Numbered from the stretch's first letter, positions 33,423 to 45,605 are shown. The stretch is 64,000 nt of DNA from Adineta vaga (GCA_021613535.1 CP075493.1:7006001-7070000); one strand, 5' to 3'. Notes: a model not told the origin generated them from the sequence alone. Made by a program: numbers and translations.

Positions 33423-34787
33423 ATGAATTATGAACAATATCCTTCCACATCACCTCCACCACCCTACTCAAATTCAGTTGGTTTCAATTCCTTACCACAA
33501 ACAAATGATGAACGCATGTCAAAATTCCAACATTTAGTTAATAGATATGAAATTAATCGAGAATTTGCTACAAGATTAAGAGGATTAGAAGGATATGAAA
33601 TTGTATTTATTGTTGATGGTAAGGAAATGATTTGAAATTAAAATATATTTTGACAATTTTCTGTTAAAAAATGCGAGACAATATATTGATCAACATTTAC
33701 TTTTTTCCTGTTGAATTATTTATGAGTATTTCTATTTAGACTCGGGGTCGATGAATACACCACTTGGTAAGCAATTTGCAACACAATTTCTATTGATTTC
33801 AAAAATATTTATTTGAATCTAGGTGATATTACCGGTCCATTTGATCAAAATCCAACACGATGGGATGAACTTCGACAAACAGTTTCCATTGTTGTTGACA
33901 TTGCCTCTGTGTATGTTTTATTCTCATTAGTTTTATTTGCAATTTGCTTCTTTTTTTTTCCATCTATGTAAATTAGTTTCGATCCAGATGGTGTTGGTAA
34001 GTATACGTAAAATACAACTGATTGTATTCTTATCTTTCTCGATCTTAGATATTTTCTTTCTCAATCGTGAATCGAAACGAGGCGTTAAAAGTGCGGAAGA
34101 ACTTATTCCTGTTTTTTCTGTACCACCTGCTGGTAAATGAGAAGAAAGAAAGAGTCGGTCGTATAAATTTTCTATTCTTATTCTAGGACCAACGCCAATC
34201 GCTCGTGTTCTTCGACATATCTACAAGAAAAACAACTTGAAGTTCAAGAACGTAAATTATTAGTTCTTATCGCTACGGATGGAATTCCAACGAATGAAGC
34301 AGGACAACAAGATATAAAAACTTTAGAACATGTTCTTCGTCATGAACGTACACCAATTAATCGTATACCAGTAACAATTATAGCTTGTACAGATGATGAT
34401 GAATGTGTCGGGTAATTTTGAATCGTTTTTTCCCCTATGTATGATAGAAATAATGTTGTTTTTCTTTTATCGATAGTTATTTGAATAGTTGGGATAAAAA
34501 AATTCCAAATCTTGATGTTGCAGATGATTATCGATCAGAACGAACGGAAATACATAACGCGCAAGGAAAAGATTTTCCATTTAGTTTTGGTGACGTAAGT
34601 TAGATGGATTGCATTATTCTATTTAATTAAAATATTTCATTTCATTTCGAAGTATGTTGTTAAAGTATTAATGGGTGCTGTCGATGATTGGTTTGACACT
34701 CTCGATGAACGTCGAGTTACTGGTAGTGGACCACCGAAGCGACACGGACGAAAAGATAAGAAGAGAAATACCTGTTGTATATCATGA
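33423..34787 (+). CDS. vWA-domain protein with C-terminal CaaX box (copy 2), one-base frameshift
   Basis: A tandem paralogue of the upstream gene with the same exon phases plus extra small introns. It begins MNYEQYPSTSPPPPYSNSV. The metal-ion motif DDSGSMNTPLG is rebuilt across the intron ending near 33739. RWDELRQTVSIVVDIASV, the next exons and SFGDYVVKVLMGAVDDWFDT parallel copy 1. The tail is KKRNTCCIS, a CaaX box of the farnesyl type. Between 34216 and 34232 one base is missing relative to copy 1, so the frame GPTPIARVLRHIYKK does not continue into QLEVQERKLLVLIATDGIPT. Everything downstream is intact, so an assembly error or a very recent lesion is likelier than an old pseudogene. Confidence 0.75.
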
Positions 34788-35279
34788 AAGATAGTACTAC
34801 TCAAATAATCATTCTTTTTCTTACATGTGAGTTTATACATAATCAATGTTTATCTACATGTCTCTTTTTTTGTATTTGTAAATTTGTTTGTCATTGGCCT
34901 TGTTTTCATGAATTTAATGTAAATGATATTACGATAGGTTTTTGAAAAATAACAATACATTGTTATCTTATTCGGCAGAAAAATCTCGTGTAGCATATGG
35001 TAGAAAAGACAACTGCATCGCTCTATTTGATTAGATAACATTAACTAATTGGTTACTTCGATTAAACGATAGGCAAAATTTCATCATTCTCTAGACATTA
35101 GAATTGTCTAGAAACTTTGTAGTCTTAACTTTAGAACTGTAACATTTATCTATTCATTTTTTTTTAAATTTCATTATTTAACATGAAACGGAATAGAACA
35201 GAAATAACAAGTGAGTAATTAAATACAACAAAGTACAATACTTTTTGACTTAGATTGAGAATGTTATGATAATGAAATA
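34788..35279. other. Convergent 3' region of vWA copy 2 and RSF1
   Basis: 492 bp between two stop codons facing each other. AT-rich, with no supported gene or repeat. It presumably holds both 3' UTRs. Confidence 0.4.
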
Positions 35280-38200
35280 TCAACTATTATCGTATGATGT
35301 CGGTTGATGATCAGATGTATTTGGTAATGATGATGAAGGTGTGAGAAGATGTATTGAATGCGAAAGTAAAGAATCATTTGACTTGAAAATATCATGAACA
35401 TTGTCAGGTATTTCTGGTAAATGTGTTGGTGTTTTACTGATATATGGAGAGAATTTTATCTTCTGAGTTCGTTTCATCTGTTGTTGATTCCTAGAAATAT
35501 TGGGAAAGAAAATAAAGATAGCTATGCACAAAGGAACAAATATCAGAAGAATCGAATATCAATATGAAATATTTGGAGAAAAAAAAACTTTTGGAAACCA
35601 ATATGTTTTAGTTATCTGTGGAGAAAAAACAAAATAAAACATGTTTCTTACGTTATCGGAGTCACCAGTATTGTGTTGTTTGGTAATGAATGTGCTTCAT
35701 TGACAGCATTTTGAATATCTCGAGTGAGTCGATCAAAATTTACATCTGATTTTCTAATATGATTTCTTGTTATACATGTATCAATTGTTCCTAAAGTTGT
35801 TGGTTGAATTAAATTAATTTTTGTTCGACTTATCCCAATATCGTCATCTCTAATTCCACTATTACTATTACTATCATTGGAATAAGGTAATGAGATATCA
35901 TCTTGACCAAAACCACCAGAATTTTCATCCATATAATCAGATGTAACAGTTTCATTCGATAATTTCGTATGAATCGCTTTCAATCGACTACGTCGTCGGA
36001 CATCATTCCAACGGCGTACAATTTTCGATGTTTGTTTCGAATTTGTTACAACAGATTTGGTTTGACGAGCATTTCCATCACCATTTACATAGACAAGTGG
36101 TGAACCAAGTTTTTCATTCAAATCAAATGATTGATCATATAACTTGAAGAATCAAAAAGAAAATTCTTATAGGTCTTATTCAATTAGAAAATAAAAAATA
36201 CGTACACGTGTTGGCATTGTTCGCAATTGTGAATCGTTTTTATGTGTTGATCGTTCATGACGATGAAGTAAACGAGTGATTTTTTTCGGTATTTGTAAAG
36301 TAAAATCCGTTTTTTCAATATCATCATCAAAATCATTCTCGAGCATTTTCTTAATATCAAATCGTGTACGTCGATATCGACCACGTTGGCTGATGTTACT
36401 CTTCTCGTCATCAAAATACGATGAAGATAGATTACTGTTTTCATTTATTTGACTAGTGGTTGATAACATAGAATCTTCATTGTTATCAGATTCAGATGCA
36501 GTTATACTCTCATCACTACTATAATCTTTGATTTTAATTTTTCGTTGAGAATGTTTTTTCGACAAACGAATTCGTTGTTTTATCTCGCTTGAATTCAAAT
36601 TAATCACTAATTCTTTCAATTTCATTATTAAACTATTTGATAATTGTTTATGTTCACATAATGGACAATACCAATCACCATCGGGTACAGATAAAAGTAT
36701 GGGAAATAAACAATCCAAATGATATGCATCATTACAATCATCACATAATAATAAAACTTCTGGTCGATCACTTTTCGTACAGACGAAACAAGTTGTAATT
36801 ATTGTCGATGTCTGTGCCGTTTTAGCTGTACGTAATTGTGTTTCATTGGAAATATTATCATCTTGATCAAGATCGAAGAAATGATCGTCAGTTTCAATTG
36901 GATCAATATAATCATCATCATTATCATCATCTTCTTCAGATAGATCATCGATCTGTTCTTCAGAACTTGATGTAGACATACAAAAATAATCATCCATATT
37001 TCGACGAGTTTTTCTTTTAGGGCGACGACGTGCATTCGATGTTTTCGGTATCTTATCAGGTAACTAAAAATGTATTTAAAATGGGATATGATGATTGATA
37101 AAAACAAGAATGAAATAATTAGTTTTTCTTACAGGAGAGATATTTTTCGAAGAAACAACTAAAATTGGCTTTGTAGTCAGTGTTTTTCGTGATCGTGATG
37201 ATCGACGTAATGCAAGACTCATATCATCGAGAGATGTTTCATCACATTGACTTTCATTCAAAGTAGATTGTCGTTTTCTTTCTTCTCCTTCTGATTCCAT
37301 ATTTACATCAAACTTTTCGTTTTCATTTTTAACTTCAATAGAACTCTTTCTATTTCGTGGTTTGGTAAAACGTTTTGCTCGTCCGCGTTTTCGTTTAGTA
37401 CGTTTTATAGTTTTCTTTTCTTCATCCGTTGTTGGCGTTGTTTCAATTTCTTCACTGCCGACATTTTCTTGAATCGATGAATAATACTGTTCAAATTCAT
37501 TCGTTGGTAATAGAGTAACAAACGGTTCATAATCAATAATCCAATCTTGGGATGAAAATCAATGAGTAAACAGGATATTTCAATTATGTTAATTTCTTAC
37601 CAGGAAATTTCTTGCGAACAATTGTATCAGTAATCAACAATTGAAGAAATTTTTCTAATTCATCTCGATTTCTACAAAATAATATATTCAATTCAAAATT
37701 CTAATCATCATCATCTTCTCACTTAGCAATATTCGTCCATGTTCGATCATCATTTACATTTTCTCGAAACAATCGTATAAAACCATCCTTATCCTACGAT
37801 AGATAATCAAATAAAAATCTGTCATATTTATATCATATCGAAATACGAACCATAAAAAACCAATAGAAAGCACCAAAACGATCTCGACCAAATGGTAAAG
37901 ATCGTATTTCAGATGAAGATTGTTCAATAAGTGTATTTTTTAAAGTTTGATTTAAATCAAATTGGCTTTCAAATAAATTCTAAACAAATGATTTTCGATT
38001 ACATTGAATCAGTCTTGAAAAACAATACGATATACTTTTATAATTCGAACTTTAAGACTAATATTTGCTTGTAAATAACCAACTGTCATCAATTGTTCGC
38101 TGTCCATTTGATCATATCGAGAAACAAACTAATTCAAATTAACAAAACATGAAAGCAAATAGGTAAGAGCAATGGTGTTTACTTTGGTAATAATCGAATC

Positions 38201-38527
38201 AAACCTATCTCGTTGAGCATTTTTTGCTAGAGATAATCGTTTGAGAAGAATAAAATGAAAATCAATTAAACGTGTTGGATCTAAATTTCAAAAGAATTTA
38301 GATCGCATGAATTGTTAATGAAACTTACTTTGTTCGTGATTTTGAAGAAGATGATCTTCAAAAAGTTGTAATGGATAATGAGGTAAATCGAGTATAGTTC
38401 GATATTTATCCAGAAAACAGAGAATAATTCCATAATTGGGATCATTTAAAAGATCTATTCGACGTTGATCTTGTTCAATATCGTTCTCCTTTGACGAAGA
38501 ATCAGGAGAATCATGTTTAATAATCAT
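35280..38527 (-). CDS. RSF1: Remodeling and spacing factor 1-like, WHIM/DDT region plus PHD finger
   Basis: RSF1 is the histone-binding subunit that works with the ISWI ATPase SNF2H in chromatin assembly. The start at 38527 has ATTTCTTAG five bases upstream. The N-terminus, NDPNYGIILCFLDKYRTILD followed by LPHYPLQLFEDHL, matches the RSF1 DDT-type helix block. RSLPFGRDRFGAFYWFFMD fits its WHIM part. A basic KRTKRKRGRAKR-type stretch and an acidic D/E run come next. The single PHD finger is CFVCTKSDRPEVLLLCDDCN, then YHLDCL, then VPDGDWYCPLC, with the following KLKELV helix as in RSF1. The Ser-rich C-terminal part ends at 35280. Introns are short. The protein is about 1,000 residues, shorter than vertebrate RSF1, mainly in the disordered middle. 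Confidence 0.87.
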
Positions 38528-39017
38528 TTTTCTAAGAAATTAAATCGCAACTTTCAAATATAATCATACGATTTCTATGTTAACAAACATATATCTTTCA
38601 GATTCTAAAACAAAATTCAGTATTTATCATCTAATAGCAGAACAAATTTCTTCATATTTCCTCAGCCCATCCAGTCATTTTCATTTTCATGTATTCGAAT
38701 TGGATTCCGCATTTCATCATACATACAGATCAGAACTGAATTACATTTGTGCGAAAAACAACGATTGAAAACTTAAATACAACAGATGTCGCTATATCAC
38801 CGATTTCATATATTGATACATATATGAGCAATTTTCGATTATGAATCAAACAGATCTAACATAAGATCATTCTTTAGTTATTCAAAATATAGTATTCATT
38901 CTGAATCAACAGATTTTTGCGAAGTTAAACAGCAAATAAATATCGAAAAATATTTTGATTAGCAAATACACAAACAAAAATGAAAATATCATAAGTATAC
39001 AAATATATAACATGCAG
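38528..39017. promoter_or_regulatory. RSF1 upstream region and PLD 3' flank
   Basis: 490 bp with no gene. It carries TGCGAAAAACAAC (38750-38762), CAGATGTCG (38783-38791) and TTTTGCGA (38915-38922). The 13-mer is shared exactly with the UFD1/ZNF promoter at 54886-54898. Confidence 0.45.
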
Positions 39018-41123
39018 TTATTTGCCATTCTTCGGATTTAAATTGCCTTCATCATCTCGCCATATACCGTCTAAATCGACTCGACCATATTTATATGTCG
39101 ATTGATTTTGATGTAAAGCATCCATCCATTCTTTGACTATTATTGGTGAATCAATCATGGCATTGATTTCCTACAATTATTTTCGACAAGAAAACATAAA
39201 AAGAAAGTAATTATTTCAAAAAGAATTTTACTTGAGAATGAAACCAAGATTGAGTATCCATATTTCCATTACCCATAATAGCTACTTGATCGTCAACTGA
39301 CATAAATTTAATATGACAATTCCGTTTCTTTTGAGAGAAATTGAGAGGACGAGTTTGATCTGAATGATTTACATACAAATAATCAAATATTTTCACATTT
39401 TTTTCACTTACCTTTTCCAGTATACCAGAAAACATGGATATTTATCTGCTCCATCATTGCCTTCGCGTAGTTTTTTGTAAAGTTTTTTAACAACAGATTC
39501 ATTCGTTCCACCTTGAAATGTTCCACATCCTTCTGTTAAATCATTAAAGCCTAAATCAAGCCATAATGTAACAATAATACCACGACGACAAGCATCAATA
39601 ATTCCATCAATAGCTGGTGAAGCATTCAATGTTGGTGATTGTATAAAAATCGATTTTTTCGCATAACGAAATGCACCTATCCATGCGGCATCTTGTGGAT
39701 TTGCCGTATCAATATGTCCTGGTGTACCATGTGGTGAACGATTTACTAATGCAATCGGTATTGGTTTATGTTCTTGATGGAAAATAAATGGAGAGAAATC
39801 GTATGATAAATTTTCCAATTCTTCATTGGTTAAATTTTCATCTGATTTAGTTTCACGAGCTGATTTGGATGATTTATTTAAATGAAGAGTTAATGGAGAT
39901 TCAGAACGAGGACTTAGCTCATATCCAATAACAGCACCAGCTAGATTACTTGCTGCTTTAACAAGAACACCAGGTGAATGTTCTTGACGATGATTGACAA
40001 GTGCTTTGATAGCCACACTAGAAAATCCATCACCACTAGTTTGCTTTTTATCCGCTAAAGAAAAGATATTCTCATCGTCTTCTGATACTAAAGGTGCGTG
40101 AAGATAAACATCGGATTCTTCACCTTTTAAATGACATTGAAGTCTTAAACGTGCTCGAGCAATAGCTTGTTGTAATGGTTGTTTAACTGATAATATTTTC
40201 ACATTATTCATTCCAAATCGATATTGAATTTTAATACGTGCTGGATCATTTAGACAAACAACATTTGGTTCAAATGGTACCCACCATGATATAAGAAATG
40301 TATCATAAAATGAATTGACAATATCTCCTTCAAAATGTGACATCATTTCAAGATTAGGTCGATCTTGTATATTATTACTATTTAATAGAGCAATACGACG
40401 ATCAACAATCATAAATTTAGCATGAAATGTTCCCATAATAATTCGATGATAATTATTTACTTGTAACGATATATTTGGTATTTCTTCTGGAGATGGAATA
40501 TCATAATCTGACCATTTATCTGTTGGAAGAATATGATGAAAATTTATTATGTTTTCTTTTGTTGGATGATCAATCATTATTTTAACAATAATATATCGGT
40601 CTTCTTTTTCAGCACGTTTACTTAGATCTCGTAAAGCTTTACCAATAATATTAACACTTTCGCTTTTTTCCCAAAAATTTGTTGCCAATAGAACTTCTTT
40701 TTGTGCATGAATAATACAATGATAATAATGTTGCATTATATCGGGAATTGTTGAAATAATTGTTAAAGGAATCACACCAGATGTACCAATTAAACTTGGA
40801 GAAACACATCCAGATAAGGGATTTCGTCTCAATGTACATAAAACATTATGAAATAATTTCAAAAATAAGTTACTGGGTCGATAAGGAAAACGTCCGAAAT
40901 CAGCAGCAATATCTAAATCGTCGTCGGTTACTTCACGGTCAAGTACTTCATAATTAATTCGAGATCGTAAATGATGTTTAGGTGGATCAAAGAGAATGTT
41001 AGCTGCATCTTGAGGACTTTTGATTAATGGTGGTCCAGTTAATAATAGATTTGTTATAGTTTCTTTAGAGATTTTATCAAGAAGTAATAAACCGTCTTTG
41101 TCTTCGATGATTTCTGTTGACAT
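39018..41123 (-). CDS. Phospholipase D-family protein with two HKD motifs, fungal-type, frameshifted
   Basis: The long first exon encodes about 570 residues. Blocks such as NPLSGCVSPSLIGTSGVIPL and TIISTIPDIMQHYYHCIIHA I know mainly from a fungal PLD-like family. The first HKD motif is FHAKFMIVD (H234, K236, D241). The second, CHIKFMSVDDQVAIMGNGN, lies in the next exon, so both catalytic halves are present; phosphodiester hydrolysis or transfer on phospholipids is the family reaction, but the substrate is unknown. Exon 1 ends in phase 2 while exon 2 needs phase 1. Removing one base from the A4 run at 39429-39432 (T4 on the coding strand) would restore both frame and a family-like WYTGKDQ. No signal peptide or PX/PH domain is seen. 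Fewer introns than its neighbours. Confidence 0.8.
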
Positions 41124-42167
41124 AGGATTAAATAAAAATGAATCAGTTGTTATGCATGTGTGTGTTTCTTTTTCATCCGATATATCTCATTGTGACTTGT
41201 TTTTATCGATTTTTCAAGGACGTGACGAAAAAAAAAGAAAAGATTGTATATGTGTGTACGTACTTAGAGTAAGAAAAGAAAAAGCGAAAGCATAGATTAA
41301 GTAATTCGTGCGATTATTTATTTAGTAAATGGTATTGATATTAGTCATACATCTAGAATAATAATAATTGTGCAGAAAAAAACAAATTATTGTGTATAGC
41401 GTAAGGATGAAAGAGCAAAAGGATACGATCAAGGTAATACTAGTAGATACTATCGTGTGCGTCAAGTAAAATAAAAGAAAACATAAAGTGATTAACAGCA
41501 GAGTAGACTAAAAATCGCTGATTTAGTACATATGTTAATAGTGAACTTCTGAATAGGCATTTGAATTTATTTGATTGCCTAAATATCGAACGATTTCTTC
41601 TGTCTTCAATAAGTATGACGATCATGACACAATAGAAAAAACCTTCTATTTGGAAGAGACGAGAAAATATCTTATAGATAGCAATAAACCTGATATTTAT
41701 ATTCGACTAAATTAGATTTTCAAATTACATGTAAATCACTTAGAAAATTTTCCTTTAAGAAACATCGATCATTTCATTTAAGAAGAGTTCAATGCATTTC
41801 TATGTACAAGAATGTCAATCTATGCTCAATCGATTGCGGTTGTAGAGCAGAACTATATCGTATGTAAAGGAGATGAACAAACCATCACTTGTGAAGATGT
41901 AGTATAATTGAAATATTGATGCTCGAATACATCATATCAATCAAAAGTTGTAAAAGATATATTTATCTGAAGAAAAAAGACGAATATGTGTCTGTTATTT
42001 TGTTTTCTTGACTTGAAGAAAAGTAAATTCTCCTACAAAAAGTTTTTTAACCAAAAACTGTCTGACAGAATGATTTCTTCGATTTTCTATGCAAACGAAT
42101 GAAATCTCAGTTATCTTGCATAAAAAATACGAAAATATTTATATACAAAAGAATTGATTTAATTGAT
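41124..42167. other. Region upstream of PLD and downstream of DBR1; no gene seen
   Basis: 1.04 kb, AT-rich. Short ORFs on both strands show no domain features. It should contain the PLD promoter and the DBR1 3' UTR. I saw neither the TTTTGCGA nor the TAGATGTCA motif here. Confidence 0.4.
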
Positions 42168-43395
42168 TTAATCGAGTGATACAGGTTGAATTTGTCGATT
42201 AAGAATAACATCAATTGGATTTCGAATACCAAGCATAAGACATAATAATTCTGTTTGAGGATTATTTTTTCTCAATTGTTCCACATCAATTGGTGTATTA
42301 CCTAAACCGGGTCTATGCACAGGACCAGTTGGACTAAATATTTCGGGAATTTCAAATGTACCAGAAAAATCATCTTGAATTTTTTTATAATCTTCTTCAG
42401 TTGGAGCAGAAGAACTTTGAGATGATGATGGTAAAAATGTATTCGTTCGTTGCGCATGTAATAGATAATCTGTTTTACTTAGAATACATAACCATTCAGG
42501 ATCAAGAGATAAACGATTAGTTGGATTTGGCGATGGAGTTATTGGTTCAATATCAAGAATCTATTCAAGAAATTATAAATTATTTGTTCGATGAGATACA
42601 ATGATATTTTGCTTACTTGCAAAAATCTCTTCCTGGTAAACATTTATCTAAAGCTAGAAAACGTGTCGAATGACCATTAGTATGTTCGACTAGAGCAGCG
42701 AATTTCACGTGTAAATGTGCAGAAAACCAATATTTTGGTTGGATCTGTAGTAAAACTTCTTCTAATGGTTCACTACCAAGTTTATTACTATATACATCAT
42801 CTTGAAAATATTGTTTACGTTGTAATAAACGTTGTGTATCACCATACCAAACAATTCCACGTGGCCAATCGTGTGATATCATAATATCAACTTTATTTTG
42901 TTGTAATTGATTGATTCTATAAACATCTAAACTTCGTATATGATATATTGAACGAACCGTTTTCTCATCAAATGGTGGTAATTCATAATGACCGAAATTA
43001 TAATCTTGAGGTTTATAAATTCCTGATAGACCACCAATACGTAAGCCATTGAAATTAACAACATTAGCGTAACCCATATAATATATATTCGGTGCAACCC
43101 AACCGCCATAAGGTAATTCAATAAGAAAATGACTTGATTCATGATTTCCACCGATAAAAATTGTCAAAATTGGCGCACGTTTTTCTCCGGAATAATAACG
43201 CCAAAAATCTTGCATGGAACGATATTTAGGTGGCACAGCCATTGATTGTAAATCATGTTCGTTTCGTACAGCTTGAAAATCACCACAAATAAGTAATAAA
43301 TCAATTTTAATTTGCCGATCAGTTTCAATTTGATTGATGGTTTCATAAATACGATCTAGTTCACCGTGACAACAGCCTTCAATAGCAATTTTCAT
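42168..43395 (-). CDS. DBR1: RNA lariat debranching enzyme, one-base frameshift at exon 1 end
   Basis: DBR1 cleaves the 2'-5' bond of intron lariats. Exon 1 gives the metallophosphoesterase domain: [52 protein letters not shown] and [14 protein letters not shown] hold the metal ligands. KCLPGRDF should run into the C-terminal domain, but the coding T5 (A5 at 42621-42625 on the plus strand) leaves the exon ending one base short of phase. One more T would give the conserved RDFLQ joined to [15 protein letters not shown] in exon 2. The end, [17 protein letters not shown], fits the family. CTAG lies 10 bases before the ATG. The ZCCHC9 stop is only 68 bp upstream on the same strand. Confidence 0.93.
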
Positions 43396-43463
43396 TTTAT
43401 TTATCTAGAAAAAAAACCAACAAAACAAACAAGACATTAGTCATGAAAATAATATAAAACAAA

Positions 43464-44186
43464 TTAAAATTTAACAAGTTTTAAACGTTTTATTGTTTTT
43501 TTCGTTTTAGTAATTGGCTTTTCTTTTGATAATTCAATATTATCATCAATATTATTTGTTGTTGAAGTCAGACGAGGTAACTGTTGATCATCAATACCTA
43601 GAAAAGATACAAACGAAAAATAATCCATCAATATCATTCTTAGAATGTAGTTTTACTCGAAAATCTTACCTTGTTTTTTCAATAACGTCGGACAATCTCT
43701 TTTGAAATGTTGTATTGAACCACATTCATTACAACATCCACCATTTGGATATAAACCATTGGGATTATCTGGACATAAACGTGACCAATGTCCTTGTTTA
43801 CCACATATGAAACATGTAGCATATGTGAATGAATCACCTTTTACTGTACATTGTTGTAATCGATGTTCTGTTGAACCACATTTATAACAAATACCAGTTT
43901 TAACTTCACGTTTCTTTTTCTGCTCATCAGTTATTTCAGCTGTACATTCATTCATAGAATGTCCCGCTGCTCGACATCGAAAACAGATCTAGAAAAATGT
44001 TTGTTTCGTTATTGAATACATAGGTGTCATTCAAACCTTTTTTAATTCTCGTTTTCGTTTTTTTTCTAAACGTTTTGCTTCTTTTCGTTTGCCATCTGCA
44101 GTTATTGTTTCTTTTAATTGTTCCCATGGTGTTGCATCTTCTCCAACTGCTTTTCTCTCTTTCTTATGTCTTGCAAATCTAGTCAT
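43464..44186 (-). CDS. ZCCHC9: Zinc finger CCHC domain-containing protein 9
   Basis: A nucleolar RNA-binding protein family linked to rRNA processing. Three exons start MTRFARHKKERKAVGEDATP and TPWEQL, the N-terminal signature, followed by a Lys/Arg-rich helix. Four CCHC knuckles are visible: CFRCRAAGHSMNEC, CYKCGSTEHRLQQC, CFICGKQGHWSRLC and CNECGSIQHFKRDC. The tail is basic. TTTTATTCTAG abuts the ATG exactly, and SRPRB ends 84 bp upstream, so this looks like the middle cistron of a trans-spliced operon with SRPRB and DBR1. Confidence 0.93.
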
Positions 44187-44270
44187 CTAGAATAAAATTA
44201 ACGACTGTTTAGTTTTCTTTATTATAACGAATGATTCAAAAAAAAAAGAAACATAAAAGTTTGTCTGCAA

Positions 44271-45160
44271 TTATTTTATCCAGATCTTTTCAATCCAATC
44301 ATAAACTTTGTTTAAATTTGCTCCACCATCTGCATCAGTTTCGTCACCGGTACTAAGAATATCTTCTTCATCATCGTAATGTTTTGCGTAGGATTGCTTT
44401 TCAGTACCTAATGATGAACCATCAACAAATTCAATTTGAATATCTTTCACGTCACTAAATTCGAAAGTGTCCTTGCCAATACGACCAATATCATCAGTCG
44501 ATTCACCTTTGCCTTGATGAACAGCAACGGATGATGCACGTGTTTTACGTTTCATAGTTAATTCATTTTCTAATAATTGACGTATTGATTGAATAGTTTC
44601 ATTGTCATTATTAATGTCTTGTTTATTACAAAATATTAATAATGGTAAACGTTGTTGACGATATGTTTTCTCACGTAAAATATCATAGAGATAATCAGAA
44701 ACATCTTTACTTTCTTCATTAATTTTTGCAGTATCAATAACAAAGATTATAGCTTTGGCAGAAGCTTTTTCACTATTAAAATCACGTTGACGAATACGTA
44801 GATTACCGGGAATATCAATAACACGAATAGATTTCGATGAACGTTCTGATGATGATGTTGATGAATTTTCCAACGTCATCGAGCCACGGTTAATAGCCAT
44901 AGATGTTAATGTTCGTTTAGCTACACCCATTGTCAGACGACTAAAAAGTAAGGTTTTACCAGCATTGGATATGCCACATAAAAGAAGACATTCACCACGG
45001 CGAGCTGTTTTGAACGATTTTTTGCCCACCAAAGGATGACAATAGTTGCAAAGAGAACCATAAATGTCGTGATGATGGTGAGAGGAAAGACTCCTGAAGA
45101 GTCACTGAGAAATTCGGGATCGACATTTTCGTTAAGTTGACCTCGTTTATGACCGTCCAT
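44271..45160 (-). CDS. SRPRB: Signal recognition particle receptor subunit beta, one-base frameshift
   Basis: SRPRB is the membrane GTPase that anchors the SRP receptor in the ER. The chosen start, MDGHKRGQLNENVDPEFLSD, follows GTTTTAG by two bases. A single membrane span, PLTIITTFMVLFATIVILWW, comes next. GTPase motifs are GISNAGKT (P-loop), DIPGN (in place of D-x-x-G) and CNKQD. The membrane part and the GTPase part are in different frames: one base is missing in the T6 run at 45018-45023, where one more A on the coding strand would fuse WWAK with KSFKTARRGECLLLCG. A long hydrophilic insert (about residues 180-235) follows CNKQD. It ends KVYDWIEKIWIK. First gene of the SRPRB-ZCCHC9-DBR1 set. 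Confidence 0.9.
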
Positions 45161-45605
45161 ATCTAAAACTATAATATAATAAAGTTCTTTTCCGTATTCT
45201 TCAAGATAACAATGAACTGTTTGATACACTTTATTCTGTCTACATACACGGGAATATTACTAATAATACACTTCAATTTCGAAACACACGCACGCATGCA
45301 TGCATACGCATACGCATTGCATACAGATACAGTCCATATTTTATAACTTTGACCAATCATAATTCATGACGAATTTTTATCAACAAAAGTTGAAAACATC
45401 GTAAACTTTTATCAATATTCGACAATTCAAAAGAAAAGTGTTTTTGCGACGCAAAATATCTTTCTCAATAGATGTCAGTAGTAGTGAATTAAGTATCAAA
45501 CAAAGATCCAACGGGAGAATAATAAACAAACGAAATAAGTTACTATTAGTGTATGTGTTTTTTTTCTTCTTTATTTCATCGTAGTCTTCACGTCTATATC
45601 TTATA
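45161..45605. promoter_or_regulatory. Divergent SRPRB/LSM14 promoter with palindrome
   Basis: The 445-bp gap carries a perfect palindrome, TTTTGCGACGCAAAA (45442-45456), and TAGATGTCA (45469-45477) 12 bp beyond it, 128 bp before the LSM14 ATG. CCAAT occurs at about 45352. A GCATGCATGCATACGCATAC-type repeat lies at about 45293-45315. Confidence 0.5.
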
